Of a stretch of DNA of 64,000 nucleotides, positions 1 through 10,172 are shown in pieces (within the stretch, counting starts at the first letter, position 1; every line of letters begins with the position of its first letter). The notes beneath the pieces are model-generated. The model had not been told where the DNA came from and made no database searches. It saw nothing but the letters and a program-made list of their open reading frames with translations. Location: positions 1 through 64,000 of the forward strand of contig JAUIFE010000037.1 of NCBI GenBank assembly GCA_030429565.1. Reading direction: 5' to 3'. This DNA is from Holophagae bacterium. Lineage in GTDB: Bacteria; Acidobacteriota; Holophagae; Acanthopleuribacterales; Acanthopleuribacteraceae. The translations under genes were made by a program, and so were the position numbers.

Positions 1-159
1 TCCACACCGCCATGCGCGGCCGATCACCTGATCCGGGACGCCCTGATGGTTCATCCACACCGCCATGCGCGGCCGATCACCTGATCCGGGACGCCCTGAT
101 GGTTCATCCACACCGCCATGCGCGGCCGATCACCTGATCCGGGACGCCCTGACGGGGCG
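1..159. repeat. 53-bp tandem repeat, three units (left array)
   Basis: Three head-to-tail units start at 1, 54 and 107 and are nearly identical. They contain the core GGGACGCCCTGA and end near 159. Their reverse complement resembles the five-unit array at 1779-2043, so the two arrays lie inverted on either side of the transposase gene at 619-1074. The array probably continues upstream of the window. Confidence 0.85.
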
Positions 160-169
160 TCCACACCGC

Positions 170-350
170 AATCCTTGGACCACCATTAATTTGAATGTTC
201 GCCGTGAGGCGAACCACCTCCAGTAGCCCCAACGGGGCGACACATAACAGCCCAGGGTTTTAACCCTGGGTCTCTGGGGTTCCCGAAAAGCCGGCGCCAA
301 AGGTGCCGCACAAAATCTCAACCGACCGCCATCAACCCGCATGGCACAAC
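170..350. repeat. Left arm of a long inverted repeat
   Basis: The reverse complement of this stretch matches 1618-1795 almost base for base over about 170 bp. The match includes a palindrome at 251-270 (CCCAGGGTT-TT-AACCCTGGG) and a GCCCCAACGGGGC palindrome. The two arms flank a Y1 transposase gene. Such palindrome-rich flanks are known for REP/RAYT-type elements; assignment to that class here is an inference. Confidence 0.8.
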
Positions 351-618
351 CAACGCAAAACGCAACCATGTAAACGGGAACCCGATCAACTGGTGTCAAC
401 GCGATCATCGCCCAGGGTCCCCACCAAATACCCCCACCGGGTGTGTCAAAATTCACTAAGGCATCAATAATAAAACGGCCGGCGTCACGTGGGTACAACG
501 GATAAGGACCAACCGAAATGCACGGCGGCTCAGCGCCCCAACGGGGCGCCACATAACAGCCTGGGCTGAGAAACAGGGCAAAACCAGCGCCCTGAAGGGG
601 CGCCACAAAATGCCCCGT

Positions 619-1074
619 TCAATCCCAAAGATATTGTTCATCTACATGAATTTGGTAGCGTTTCAAAAATGCGCGGAATTCATCCTGAAAACTAACCGTC
701 GCGTGGTGTTCTTCCTGGGTGGCAATGTAATGATGAACGTCTTCCAAATGGGTTGGGCTCACGCTGAATGCGCCATACCCTAATTGCCAATAAAAATAGG
801 CAAAATTAGGACGTTTTTCTTTAATCCATTTGGATGAATCGCCTTTGATGTGCTGAATCAAATCCTTTAATGCGACTTTTTTAGACAAATTACAGAGAAT
901 GTGGACATGATCGGCCACACCTCCGACAATCAGGGCGCGAGAATCCATTTTGTTACAGATGCCGGCAAGGTAGGCATGCAAATTTTCTCGTAAGTGTTTG
1001 TCTTCCAAGAAGGGCTCCCTATTTTTGGTCGAGAAGATCAGGTGCATCCAGTTTTGGGTCAATGAGTGTGGCAT
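619..1074 (-). CDS. IS200/Y1 HUH-type transposase (RAYT-like)
   Basis: This 151-residue protein has the size and motifs of single-domain Y1 transposases, which cut and rejoin single-stranded DNA at hairpins. The metal-binding HUH motif is DHVHIL near residue 93. The nucleophile tyrosine lies in the helix VHHYIATQEEHH. The ATG at 1074 has AGGGAG ten bases upstream. No TnpB or second gene is present. The gene sits between inverted repeat arms (170-350 and 1618-1795) packed with short GC-rich palindromes, the context of REP-associated transposases that process dispersed palindromic repeats rather than move as classical ISs. The frame is intact, so it may be active. Confidence 0.88.
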   Translation of the reverse strand: MPHSLTQNWMHLIFSTKNREPFLEDKHLRENLHAYLAGICNKMDSRALIVGGVADHVHILCNLSKKVALKDLIQHIKGDSSKWIKEKRPNFAYFYWQLGYGAFSVSPTHLEDVHHYIATQEEHHATVSFQDEFRAFLKRYQIHVDEQYLWD

Positions 1075-1204
1075 TTTCGGTTCTCCCTATGTGTACCTCT
1101 AGGATCGGCAGCCCAACGAAATGGATCATGGCTATTGGGATTTTTGTTTGGATTGAAGATTTTGTGGCGCCCCTTCAGGGCGCTGGGTTCGTCCCATTTC
1201 CGAA

Positions 1205-1224
1205 CCCAGGGTTAAAACCCTGGG
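1205..1224. repeat. REP-like palindrome copy
   Basis: CCCAGGGTT-AA-AACCCTGGG palindrome, the same sequence as 251-270 (inverted) and 1690-1709. It is followed by a GCCCCGTTGGGGC palindrome at about 1237. This paired-palindrome unit recurs on both sides of the transposase gene. Confidence 0.75.
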
Positions 1225-1290
1225 CTGTTATGTGGCGCCCCGTTGGGGCGCGCTCCGCCGAGCATTTTGGTCAGGCCCTAGCATCTCGGG

Positions 1291-1380
1291 GTCCCGAACG
1301 ACAGGCGCCGGAGGTGTCGGTATTAGGAGCGCCGATCATGTCGCAATGCAGGCGGGAACCCCGTGATTGTCGGGTTCCCG
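1291..1380. repeat. 90-bp direct repeat, copy 1
   Basis: Nearly identical to 1496-1585 (about two mismatches). It ends in a hairpin with arms CGGGAACCC and GGGTTCCCG. The sequence between the copies contains a further degenerate copy of the inverted-repeat arm, so the right flank of the transposase has grown by local duplication. Confidence 0.8.
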
Positions 1381-1495
1381 TGTGCATGGTTGCGTTTTGC
1401 GTTTGTTGTGCAAAGCGGGTTGATGGCGGTCGGTTGAGATTTTGTGCGGCACCTTTGCCGCCGGCGTTTCGGGAACCCCAAAGACCCAGGGTTGG

Positions 1496-1585
1496 GTCCC
1501 GAACGACAGGCGCCGGAGGTGTCGGTATTAGGAGCGCCGATCATGGCGCAATGCAGGCGGGAACCCCGTGAATGTCGGGTTCCCG
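1496..1585. repeat. 90-bp direct repeat, copy 2
   Basis: Second copy of the 1291-1380 unit, offset by 205 bp, with the same terminal hairpin arms. Confidence 0.8.
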
Positions 1586-1617
1586 TATTTTTGGTGACGT
1601 TTCGCGTTGATTGTGTC

Positions 1618-1795
1618 ATGCGGGGTTATGGCGGTTGATGGAGATTTTGTGTGGCACCTTTGGCGCCAGGTTTTCGGGAACCCCAGAGACCCAGGGTTAA
1701 AACCCTGGGCTGTTATGTGTCGCCCCGTTGGGGCTACTGGACGAGGTTCGCCTCACGGCGAACATTCAAATTAATGGTGGTCCAGACTGGGCGGT
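1618..1795. repeat. Right arm of the long inverted repeat
   Basis: Inverted match to 170-350. It contains the palindrome CCCAGGGTT-AA-AACCCTGGG at 1690-1709 and runs into the right-hand 53-bp array. Confidence 0.8.
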
Positions 1796-2043
1796 GTGGA
1801 CGCCCCTTCAGGGCGTCCCGGATCAGGTGGTGGTCCAGACTGGGCGGTGTGGACGCCCCGTTAGGGCGTCCCGGTTCAGGTGGTGGTCCAGACTGGGCGG
1901 TGTGGACGCCCCGTTAGGGCGTCCCGGATCAGGTCGTGGTCCTAAGAGGGCGGTGTGGGCGCCCCTTCAGGGCGTCCCGGATCAGGTGGTCGTCCTGAGA
2001 GCGCGGTGTGGACGCCCCTTCAGGGCGTCCCGGATCAGCGACA
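1779..2043. repeat. 53-bp tandem repeat, five units (right array)
   Basis: Units begin at 1779, 1832, 1885, 1938 and 1991, an exact 53-bp period. Each holds a perfect hairpin with arms GGACGCCC and GGGCGTCC and a short loop that differs between units (for example CTTCA). No unique spacers separate the units, so this is not a CRISPR. Between 2044 and 2153 no gene or clear signal is seen. Confidence 0.85.
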
Positions 2044-2153
2044 CAGGCCAAACGGGGTGTTTGCAATGAATGTGAGGCTACGCCGAACCTCACCCTGCGG
2101 TGCTGAAGGCACCACACATGACAACCCTGGGTTACCGCCGTCACGTCCTAGGA

Positions 2154-2240
2154 CCGCGTCGTCTGACCGGTGTCGGTCCCCGCCACCTGTCCGACGCCGC
2201 TCGCCGGTGCTTGCGTTAATCGCTCCGCGATTTCTTCTGG
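2154..2240 (-). repeat. Post-VR module 1 with hairpin
   Basis: About 87 bp directly downstream (minus strand) of the VR1 stop codon. It is nearly identical to 5262-5348, 6283-6370 and 7317-7403. The VR-proximal part holds a hairpin at 2218-2232 (arms AATCGC/GCGATT, 3-nt loop). In characterised DGRs a hairpin just 3' of the VR promotes target recognition; the same role is inferred here. Confidence 0.8.
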
Positions 2241-3050
2241 TTAGGGACCTGAGGCAAGCCGGAAGCCCCGGATGCCCCGCCAGGCGTAGTCCGGGGGGGT
2301 GGGGAAGCGGTAGGCCGAACGGCAGTGACGCGCCAAGTTCCAGCAGGACCCGCCACGGTTCACCCGCCGGCTGCCGGCTGCCGGCCCCACCGGATTCACT
2401 GTCTCGTCAGGATTGTAGGCACCGTACCAATCGGCGCACCACTCATAAACATTACCGTGCATTTCGTACAATCCCCAGGCGTTGGCAGGCAACGATTTCA
2501 CCGGAACGGTTTGATTCCGGTTCGCCCCTTTCGGATCGCTGTCAAGGTAGGGATAACCCCCATCAAAATTCACGTGATCGGTAGTAACCGTTTCACCAAA
2601 CGAAAACGGGGTGGTGGTGCCGGCACGGCAGGCGTATTCCCACTCGGCCTCACGCGGTAACCGCACCGGGAACCCTGGATTTTGCTCATTCCAACGTTTC
2701 AGAAAACCATCAACGGCATCAAAGGAAACATTTTCCACCGGCCGCTCGGCACCCTTGAACTCACTGGGATTCCCACCCATCAACGCCGTCCACAGCGCTT
2801 GGGTACAGGCTGTATCCGCCAACCAAAACCCAAACGTTAGGGTCACCTCACGCTGCAATTCATAGTTGCTGCGACCAATCTCCCCAACCTCCGAACCCAT
2901 GCGGAACGAACCTGGCGGGATCCAGCGAAATGTCTGCCCCACCCCGCCCATTTCGACCGTCTGCCAAATGCCGAAACGATCACGCCCATAGGCTGCGGTG
3001 CAGGGGTAAGGAAAATCATCGGGTGGGCTGATGCGGTGTTTCACGTCCAA
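2241..3050 (-). CDS. FGE/SUMF1-domain variable protein (DGR target 1)
   Basis: This 269-residue protein is one formylglycine-generating-enzyme-like (SUMF1, C-type-lectin fold) domain. Visible family motifs are RLPREAEWEYACRAG and MHGNVYEWCADWY. The last 40 residues, GGSCWNLARHCRSAYR to GFRLASGP, are the variable region. As in other DGR targets, the lectin-like fold should display variable residues as a ligand-binding surface; it is unlikely to be a real sulfatase-modifying enzyme. The start is a TTG at 3050, supported by an AGGAGG seven bases upstream. It lies downstream of the TR and RT on the same strand and is probably cotranscribed. The VR has one extra codon (RGIR) relative to the TR. 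Paralogues are at 5349-6143, 6371-7177 and the C-terminus of 7404-10172. Confidence 0.9.
   Translation of the reverse strand: MDVKHRISPPDDFPYPCTAAYGRDRFGIWQTVEMGGVGQTFRWIPPGSFRMGSEVGEIGRSNYELQREVTLTFGFWLADTACTQALWTALMGGNPSEFKGAERPVENVSFDAVDGFLKRWNEQNPGFPVRLPREAEWEYACRAGTTTPFSFGETVTTDHVNFDGGYPYLDSDPKGANRNQTVPVKSLPANAWGLYEMHGNVYEWCADWYGAYNPDETVNPVGPAAGSRRVNRGGSCWNLARHCRSAYRFPTPPDYAWRGIRGFRLASGP
2249..2365 (-). repeat. DGR variable region VR1
   Basis: Matches the TR (3238-3357) across its length. Before a 3-nt length difference near its 3' end, all nine base differences I count lie at TR adenines (for example AAG to TTG, AAC to TTC). The invariant GC-rich 3' end corresponds to the initiation-of-mutagenic-homology segment. 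Confidence 0.88.
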
Positions 3051-3237
3051 GCGCCGGCCTCCTCACCATCACTGGAACACGGAGTGCGCTTTTGGTGGCG
3101 AAAACCCTCGCCTCATCGCGCAAAGCCGCGATCGAACCGACTCGCGCACCCCGGCCCATGTGCTGTTTGCCCCGCCGCACACAAACACGGCGGAGACGGG
3201 TGTTGGGTTGGGTCCCGCGACGTTCCACGAAGCAGGA

Positions 3238-3357
3238 GCTGAGGCAAGCCGGAAGCCCTGGTTGTGCCAGGCGTTGTCCGGGTGGTTGTGGTTGCGGTAG
3301 GCCGAACGGCAGTGACGCGCCTTGTTCCAGTAGGACCCGCCACGGTTCACACGCAAG
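3238..3357 (-). repeat. DGR template repeat (TR)
   Basis: Read on the minus strand this non-genic copy is rich in AAC, CAC and AAG at exactly the positions that differ among the four VRs. Translated, it would read N-H-N-H then N and H-N where VRs carry other residues. It shares the 3' end GGCTTCCGGCTTGCCTCAG with the VRs but then diverges, and it lacks the hairpin module found after each VR. This TR versus VR asymmetry is characteristic of DGRs. It lies between the RT stop and the start of target 1. By hand count about 36 of 40 differences from VR1, VR3 and VR4 fall on TR adenines. Confidence 0.9.
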
Positions 3358-3383
3358 GTGCCGATAACCCAACACCGCAACCA

Positions 3384-4765
3384 TCATACCAACAAGCCCC
3401 TATCGCCAAAGGATTGATGTTGCAGCCAGGGTTGGCAATCAGCACCGGCCAAAATCGATGACACAGCGGCAAAACGTTTTTGGGCGCCGGTCGCATGAAC
3501 CAACCCCTGTGTGACCAGTCGCGCCAACAACCGCCGCGCCCGCGTATAGCGACGCCTGCGCCGGCGGCTCAGACCCAAACCGTTGCGACGCACGCGATAA
3601 CCACAAAACGTAACGCCCTGCGCGGATCGACCGACCGTACCACCGTGTTTGACCTCAAGGTTCAGGTTGGTAGCGAGCCAGGCCCGTGCCGCCCTTAAAG
3701 CGATACGTGCTTGACGAGCATCATGACAAAAAACGATGACATCATCCATATAACGCACGTAACCCCTTAATTTAAAGGTGGGCACAAACCAACGATCAAA
3801 CGCGCTGAGATAAAAGTTGGCGAAATGCTGCGAGGTGAGCGCGCCTATCGGTAAACCCTTGCCAGGGGCCGTCTCGTGTTGTTCTAAAACGCGTTCGATG
3901 TGGGGTTTAACCTGAACTGAGCGATTCGGGTGGATGAAATCGTGCAAATTTTGACGTTTCCTGCGTCACGGTTTGACGCAGGAAACGTCAAGCGTTGGTG
4001 CGAAACGTGTTGGAAAAAGCGGACCGGGGCCGCGCACGGCGCGTACTGGCAAGTACGGCGAGCATTTTTACGAGACGTTGTAGCCCAACAGGTTGTGCGA
4101 TTTCGCCGCCAAGAATCGCTTAGTTCAGGCTTGAACGCGTCGCCTTTTAAACGCTTCCACAAGTATTTCAGCAACGGAGCATGGCTGATTGAAGCAAAGT
4201 AGGCGCGGATATCAAAACGCACGAACCACGGCCAACGCTGTAAACCACGACAGACGGCATGGGCGGCACGCAACGCGCCCTTGTTGACACGGCAGGCGTA
4301 AACGCCGTCCACCAAACAACGGTCAAGGATCGGGCCGATGTGGTGGATTAAGGCGTGGTGGCAAATGCGGTCGGCAAAGCAAGGCGCCTGAATCACGCGC
4401 CGTTTGGGATCGTGAATCACGAAGGTACGCGCCTGGCCATAAGGTGCACGACCGGCAAGCAGGTCGGCGCGCAAACGGTTTAGGTTCCCTGCTAAGGTGT
4501 CACACCAGCGGGGTTCTGCCACTGTCGCCGAGGTGGGCGCATCCGAACACCGGCAATCTTGGTGGACGGACCTACGCCGGCGACCGGCAGCTTTTAACGC
4601 GAGACGGTCGGTGGGTGACGGCCACTGACAGGAATGGAAGGGTCCTTCAAGAAATCGTCGCACCTCGGGACGTTGACGTTTGCCGCGCGCGGCACGATGG
4701 GTGGCCGCCAACAAACAACCGTAGTCGGCGATATCGGCCAGAGTGACCCTCACCGGCCGACTCAT
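3384..4765 (-). pseudogene. DGR-type reverse transcriptase, split by an insertion
   Basis: The N-terminal part (4765 to about 4130) holds the early RT motifs, including FVIHDPKRRVIQAPC and the catalytic-Asp motif FDIRAYFASISH. The C-terminal part (about 3910 to 3384) holds the DGR signature GLPIGALTSQHFANFYL (SQ in place of the SP of retroviral-like RTs) and the YMDD box at 3741-3752. A 219-bp repeat element (3911-4129) separates them and shifts the frame. The first half reads through the element to a stop at 3884. A new frame starting at 3947 inside the element reads the second half. An intact RT cannot be made, although two overlapping polypeptides could. An extra segment of about 50 residues lies between RPEVRRF and NLNRLRADLLAG. 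The ATG at 4765 overlaps the stop of the HRDC gene (ATGA), indicating translational coupling. Confidence 0.88.
3911..4129. mobile_element. 219-bp MITE-like element inside the RT gene
   Basis: The ends are terminal inverted repeats: CCTGAACTGAGCGATTC at 3911 and its near-perfect complement at 4113-4129. It encodes no protein of its own. Related sequence occurs at 48379-48563 and 49195-49345, including the shared segments GGGTNGATGAAATCG and TTTCGCCGCCAAGAATCGC. No clear target-site duplication is seen. Mobilisation in trans is inferred. Confidence 0.78.
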
Positions 4766-5244
4766 GTTGGGTCACCTTGCTCGTCGGTTTCATGACTTGC
4801 GTCGAAATGTTCGCGCAAAACCGCGAGCATCGGTTCACCGTAGTCGCGACAGCGCCCTTTGCCAACGCCTTCGATGGTTTGCATTTGGGTCAGATTCACA
4901 ACGCGTTTTAAGACGAGGGAGGCCAACTGCTGATTGGAAAAAACCGCGTAGGCGGGCACCTTAAGCGAATCAGCCAAAGATTTGCGCACATCGCGAAGCT
5001 GGGCAAAAACCCGAAAATCCGCCTCACTCAGCACCTGCTTATAATCAACCCGCGTTTCTTTTTTACCGGCATCCCTGTTATCCGCTCCTGGTAACCACAT
5101 CACCGCAATCGCCCAAAAAGAATTGGCTCCGTCGGCGACAAAGTGGCGGTCCACGGACAGAATCCGACGGCCGGCGAGAAAACGGTTGAGACCATCGGCA
5201 CCATTGGCATCATGGGTTGGTATTTGGAAAAACTGCATTTTCAT
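4762..5244 (-). CDS. HRDC-domain DGR accessory protein
   Basis: This 160-residue protein starts MKMQFFQIPTHD at 5244, with AAGGA about eight bases upstream. The N-terminal half resembles the short beta-rich segment of HRDC-type DGR accessory proteins. The C-terminal half (about 75-150) is an HRDC domain, with LSEADFRVFAQLRDVR, the hydrophobic run VVNLTQMQTIEGVGKGR and a closing helix. HRDC domains bind nucleic acid, and HRDC proteins are an alternative to Avd as the partner of DGR RTs. The stop overlaps the RT start by ATGA. Its leader contains the post-VR module of target 2, so the two genes are tightly packed. The gene is intact although its RT is not. Confidence 0.8.
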   Translation of the reverse strand: MKMQFFQIPTHDANGADGLNRFLAGRRILSVDRHFVADGANSFWAIAVMWLPGADNRDAGKKETRVDYKQVLSEADFRVFAQLRDVRKSLADSLKVPAYAVFSNQQLASLVLKRVVNLTQMQTIEGVGKGRCRDYGEPMLAVLREHFDASHETDEQGDPT

Positions 5245-5261
5245 AAGGTATCCTTCGTGAT

Positions 5262-5348
5262 CCGCGTCGTCTGACCGGTGTCGGTCCCCGCCACCTGTCC
5301 GACGCCGCTTACCGGTGCTGGCCTTAATCGCTCCGCGATTTCTTCTGG
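5262..5348 (-). repeat. Post-VR module 2 with hairpin
   Basis: Same module as 2154-2240; the AATCGC/GCGATT hairpin is at 5326-5340. It lies between the target 2 stop and the start of the HRDC gene. Confidence 0.8.
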
Positions 5349-6143
5349 TTAGGGACCTGAGGCAAGCCGGAAACCCCCGCTTAACCAAATGCCGTGGCGG
5401 CGGGAGGCCGAACGGCAGAGCCGCGCCTTGTCCAGGAAGGACCCGCCACGGAGCACACCCAATGGGCTGGCTGCCGGCCCCTGCGGATTCATGATGTTCT
5501 CAGGATCGTAAGCACCATACCGATCGACGCACCACTCCCAAACATTACCGTGCATTCCGTACAATCCCCAAGAGTTGGCCGGCAGCCTTTTCACCGGCAT
5601 AGGTCTGTCCCGGCTTATCCCTTTTGGATCCGTGTCCAGGTAGGGTTGCGCCCCATCAAAATTAACTTGGTCAGTCGTCACCGTTTCACCAAACGAAAAC
5701 GGCGTGGTTGTGCCCGCGCGGCAGGCATATTCCCACTCCGCCTCACGCGGTAACCGCACGGTAAACTCCGGATTTTGTTTGTTCCAAAGCTTCAGAAATC
5801 CATCAGCTGCATCAAACGAACCCCTATCAACGGGCCGCTCAGCCATCTTGAATTCACTTGGATTATAACCCATCAACGCCGTGAACAGCGCCTGGGTACA
5901 GGCTGTATCCGCCAACCAAAACCCTGACGTCAGTGTTATTTCGCGTTGCAACTCATTGTCGCCGCGACCCATCTCCTCAGCCGGCGAACCCATAGTAAAC
6001 CGACCCGGCGCGATCCACCGAAAAGTCTGCCCCACCCCCGCCGCTTCAACCGTTTGCCAAATGCCGTAACGATCCCGGCCATAGTCTTCGGCGCAAGGGT
6101 TAGGAAAAGCATCGGGCGCGCTGATGGGTAGGTCGGTTGCCAT
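5349..6143 (-). CDS. FGE/SUMF1-domain variable protein (DGR target 2)
   Basis: 264 residues, close to targets 1 and 3 throughout: GRDRYGIWQTVE near the N-terminus, RLPREAEWEYACRAG, MHGNVWEWC, and a VR ending GFRLASGP. The ATG at 6143 has AAGGAG seven bases upstream. The VR is the odd one out. It is several codons shorter than the TR, with RRHGIWLSGG in place of the full variable loop, and the WN motif is altered to LD. This suggests indels outside template copying, so it may be a retired or drifting target. There is no signal peptide; the protein is presumably cytoplasmic and works with the vWA/MoxR proteins encoded upstream. Confidence 0.88.
   Translation of the reverse strand: MATDLPISAPDAFPNPCAEDYGRDRYGIWQTVEAAGVGQTFRWIAPGRFTMGSPAEEMGRGDNELQREITLTSGFWLADTACTQALFTALMGYNPSEFKMAERPVDRGSFDAADGFLKLWNKQNPEFTVRLPREAEWEYACRAGTTTPFSFGETVTTDQVNFDGAQPYLDTDPKGISRDRPMPVKRLPANSWGLYGMHGNVWEWCVDRYGAYDPENIMNPQGPAASPLGVLRGGSFLDKARLCRSASRRHGIWLSGGFRLASGP
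5355..5458 (-). repeat. DGR variable region VR2 (length-variant)
   Basis: Shares both ends with the TR but is shorter in the middle, and it carries differences that do not map one-to-one onto TR adenines. The 3' end GGTTTCCGGCTTGCCTCAGG and the following hairpin module are intact. Confidence 0.75.
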
Positions 6144-6282
6144 GCTTTGCTCCTTATAGTTTGGCAGTGATCATTACAAATTGGTTTTTAGTCCTTGCTG
6201 CCAGTTTGTTCAAGTCGGTCACGTTTCGCAATGTCACTCCCTGGCGGCGGGTTTTCCTGGGAACGCGACGTCAATTCAAGGG

Positions 6283-6370
6283 TCCGCGTCGTCTGACCGG
6301 TGTCGGTCCCCGCCACCTGTCCGACGCCGCTCGCCGGTGCTTCCGTTAATCGCTCCGCGATTTCTTCTGG
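6283..6370 (-). repeat. Post-VR module 3 with hairpin
   Basis: Same module; the AATCGC/GCGATT hairpin is at 6348-6362. Similarity to module 4 extends a further 60 bp (about 6222-6282 versus 7252-7316), showing that a gene-plus-spacer cassette was duplicated. Confidence 0.8.
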
Positions 6371-7177
6371 TTAGGGACCTGAGGCAAGCCGGAAGCCCTG
6401 GTTGATCCAGGCGTTGCCCGGGAGGATGCGGAAGCGGGCGGCCGAACGGCAGCGACGCGCCCCGTTCCAGTAGGACCCGCCACGGACCACCCGCAAGCCG
6501 CCGACTTCAGGCCCCCGCGGGTTCATAGTGTCCTCAGGATCGTAGTCGTCATACCAATCGGCGCACCACTCCCAAACATTACCGTGCATTTCGTACAATC
6601 CCCAGGAGTTGGCAGGCAACGATTTCACCGGAACGATTTGATTCCAGTTTTCCCCTTTTGCGTCGTTTTCAAGGTATGGATCATCCCCATCAAAATTCAC
6701 TTGATCGGTAGTCACCGTTTCACCAAACGAAAACGGCGTGGTGGTGCCGGCCCGGCAGGCGTATTCCCACTCCGCTTCACGCGGTAACCGCACCAAAAAC
6801 CCTGGATTTTGTTCATTCCAACGTTCTAGAAATCCACCGACCGCATCAAAACTTACCTGTTCTACCGGTCGCTCAGCCCCCTTGTGTTCACTTGGATTAT
6901 CACCCATCAAGGCCGTCCAGAACGCTTGGGTACAAGTTGTATCCGCCAACCAAAACCCAAACGTCAGGGTCACGTCGCGCTGCAACTCATTGGAGATCCG
7001 ACCAACCTCCCCAACCGGCGAACCCATGCGAAACGAACCGGGGGGGATCCAGCGAAAGGTCTGCCCCACCCCGGCCACTTCCACCGTCTGCCAAATGCCA
7101 TAGCGATCCCGACCATAGGCGGCAGTGCAGGGATAAGGAAAATCATCGGGCGGGCTGATGCGTGGGTTGGTTTCCAT
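6371..7177 (-). CDS. FGE/SUMF1-domain variable protein (DGR target 3)
   Basis: 268 residues, the closest paralogue of target 1 (both begin RISPPDDFPYP after a few residues). It carries PVEQVSFDAV, RLPREAEWEYACRAG, MHGNVWEWCADWY, and a VR from GGSYWNGARRCRSAAR to GFRLASGP. The ATG at 7177 is preceded by a GGATAGGAAAAAG ribosome-binding region. It lies 226 bp downstream of the vWA-FGE gene on the same strand. The VR differs from the TR at about 15 bases, about 13 of them at TR adenines, so it was diversified by the DGR. Function is inferred to be a variable sensor or adaptor of the conflict system. Confidence 0.9.
   Translation of the reverse strand: METNPRISPPDDFPYPCTAAYGRDRYGIWQTVEVAGVGQTFRWIPPGSFRMGSPVGEVGRISNELQRDVTLTFGFWLADTTCTQAFWTALMGDNPSEHKGAERPVEQVSFDAVGGFLERWNEQNPGFLVRLPREAEWEYACRAGTTTPFSFGETVTTDQVNFDGDDPYLENDAKGENWNQIVPVKSLPANSWGLYEMHGNVWEWCADWYDDYDPEDTMNPRGPEVGGLRVVRGGSYWNGARRCRSAARFRILPGNAWINQGFRLASGP
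6377..6496 (-). repeat. DGR variable region VR3
   Basis: Full-length match to the TR. Nearly all differences are at TR adenines. Two exceptions, TAC to GCC and CAC to ATC, each also change the non-A first base of the codon; both would be explained if the template once had AAC there. Confidence 0.88.
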
Positions 7178-7316
7178 GGCTTTTTCCTATCCTTTTGCTG
7201 TGATCGTTAAACGATGGATTGTTGCCCTCGGCCTCAGTTCGTGCCAAGCGGTCACGTTTCACAATGTCACTCCCTGGCGGCGGGTTTCCCTGGGAACGCG
7301 ACGTCAATCCCTGGGT

Positions 7317-7403
7317 CCGCGTCGTCTGACAGGTGTCGGTCCCCGCCACCGGTCCGACGCCGCTAACCGGTGCTTGCGTTAATCGCGCCGCGATTTCTTC
7401 TGG
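7317..7403 (-). repeat. Post-VR module 4 with hairpin
   Basis: Same module; the hairpin is at 7381-7395. The stem AATCGC/GCGATT is identical to the others and only the 3-nt loop differs (GCC on the plus strand instead of TCC), which points to conservation of the stem. Confidence 0.8.

Positions 7404-10168
<2,765 letters not shown>

Positions 10169-10172
<4 letters not shown>

Noticed and set aside
1..2043. Possible CRISPR arrays from 53-bp periodic repeats
   Set aside because: The units are contiguous with no unique spacers, and no cas gene is nearby.
3069..3380. A 103-residue open frame over the TR as a fifth FGE protein
   Set aside because: It matches only the last 40 residues of the targets, lacks the rest of the domain, and continues into unrelated sequence; it is the template repeat.
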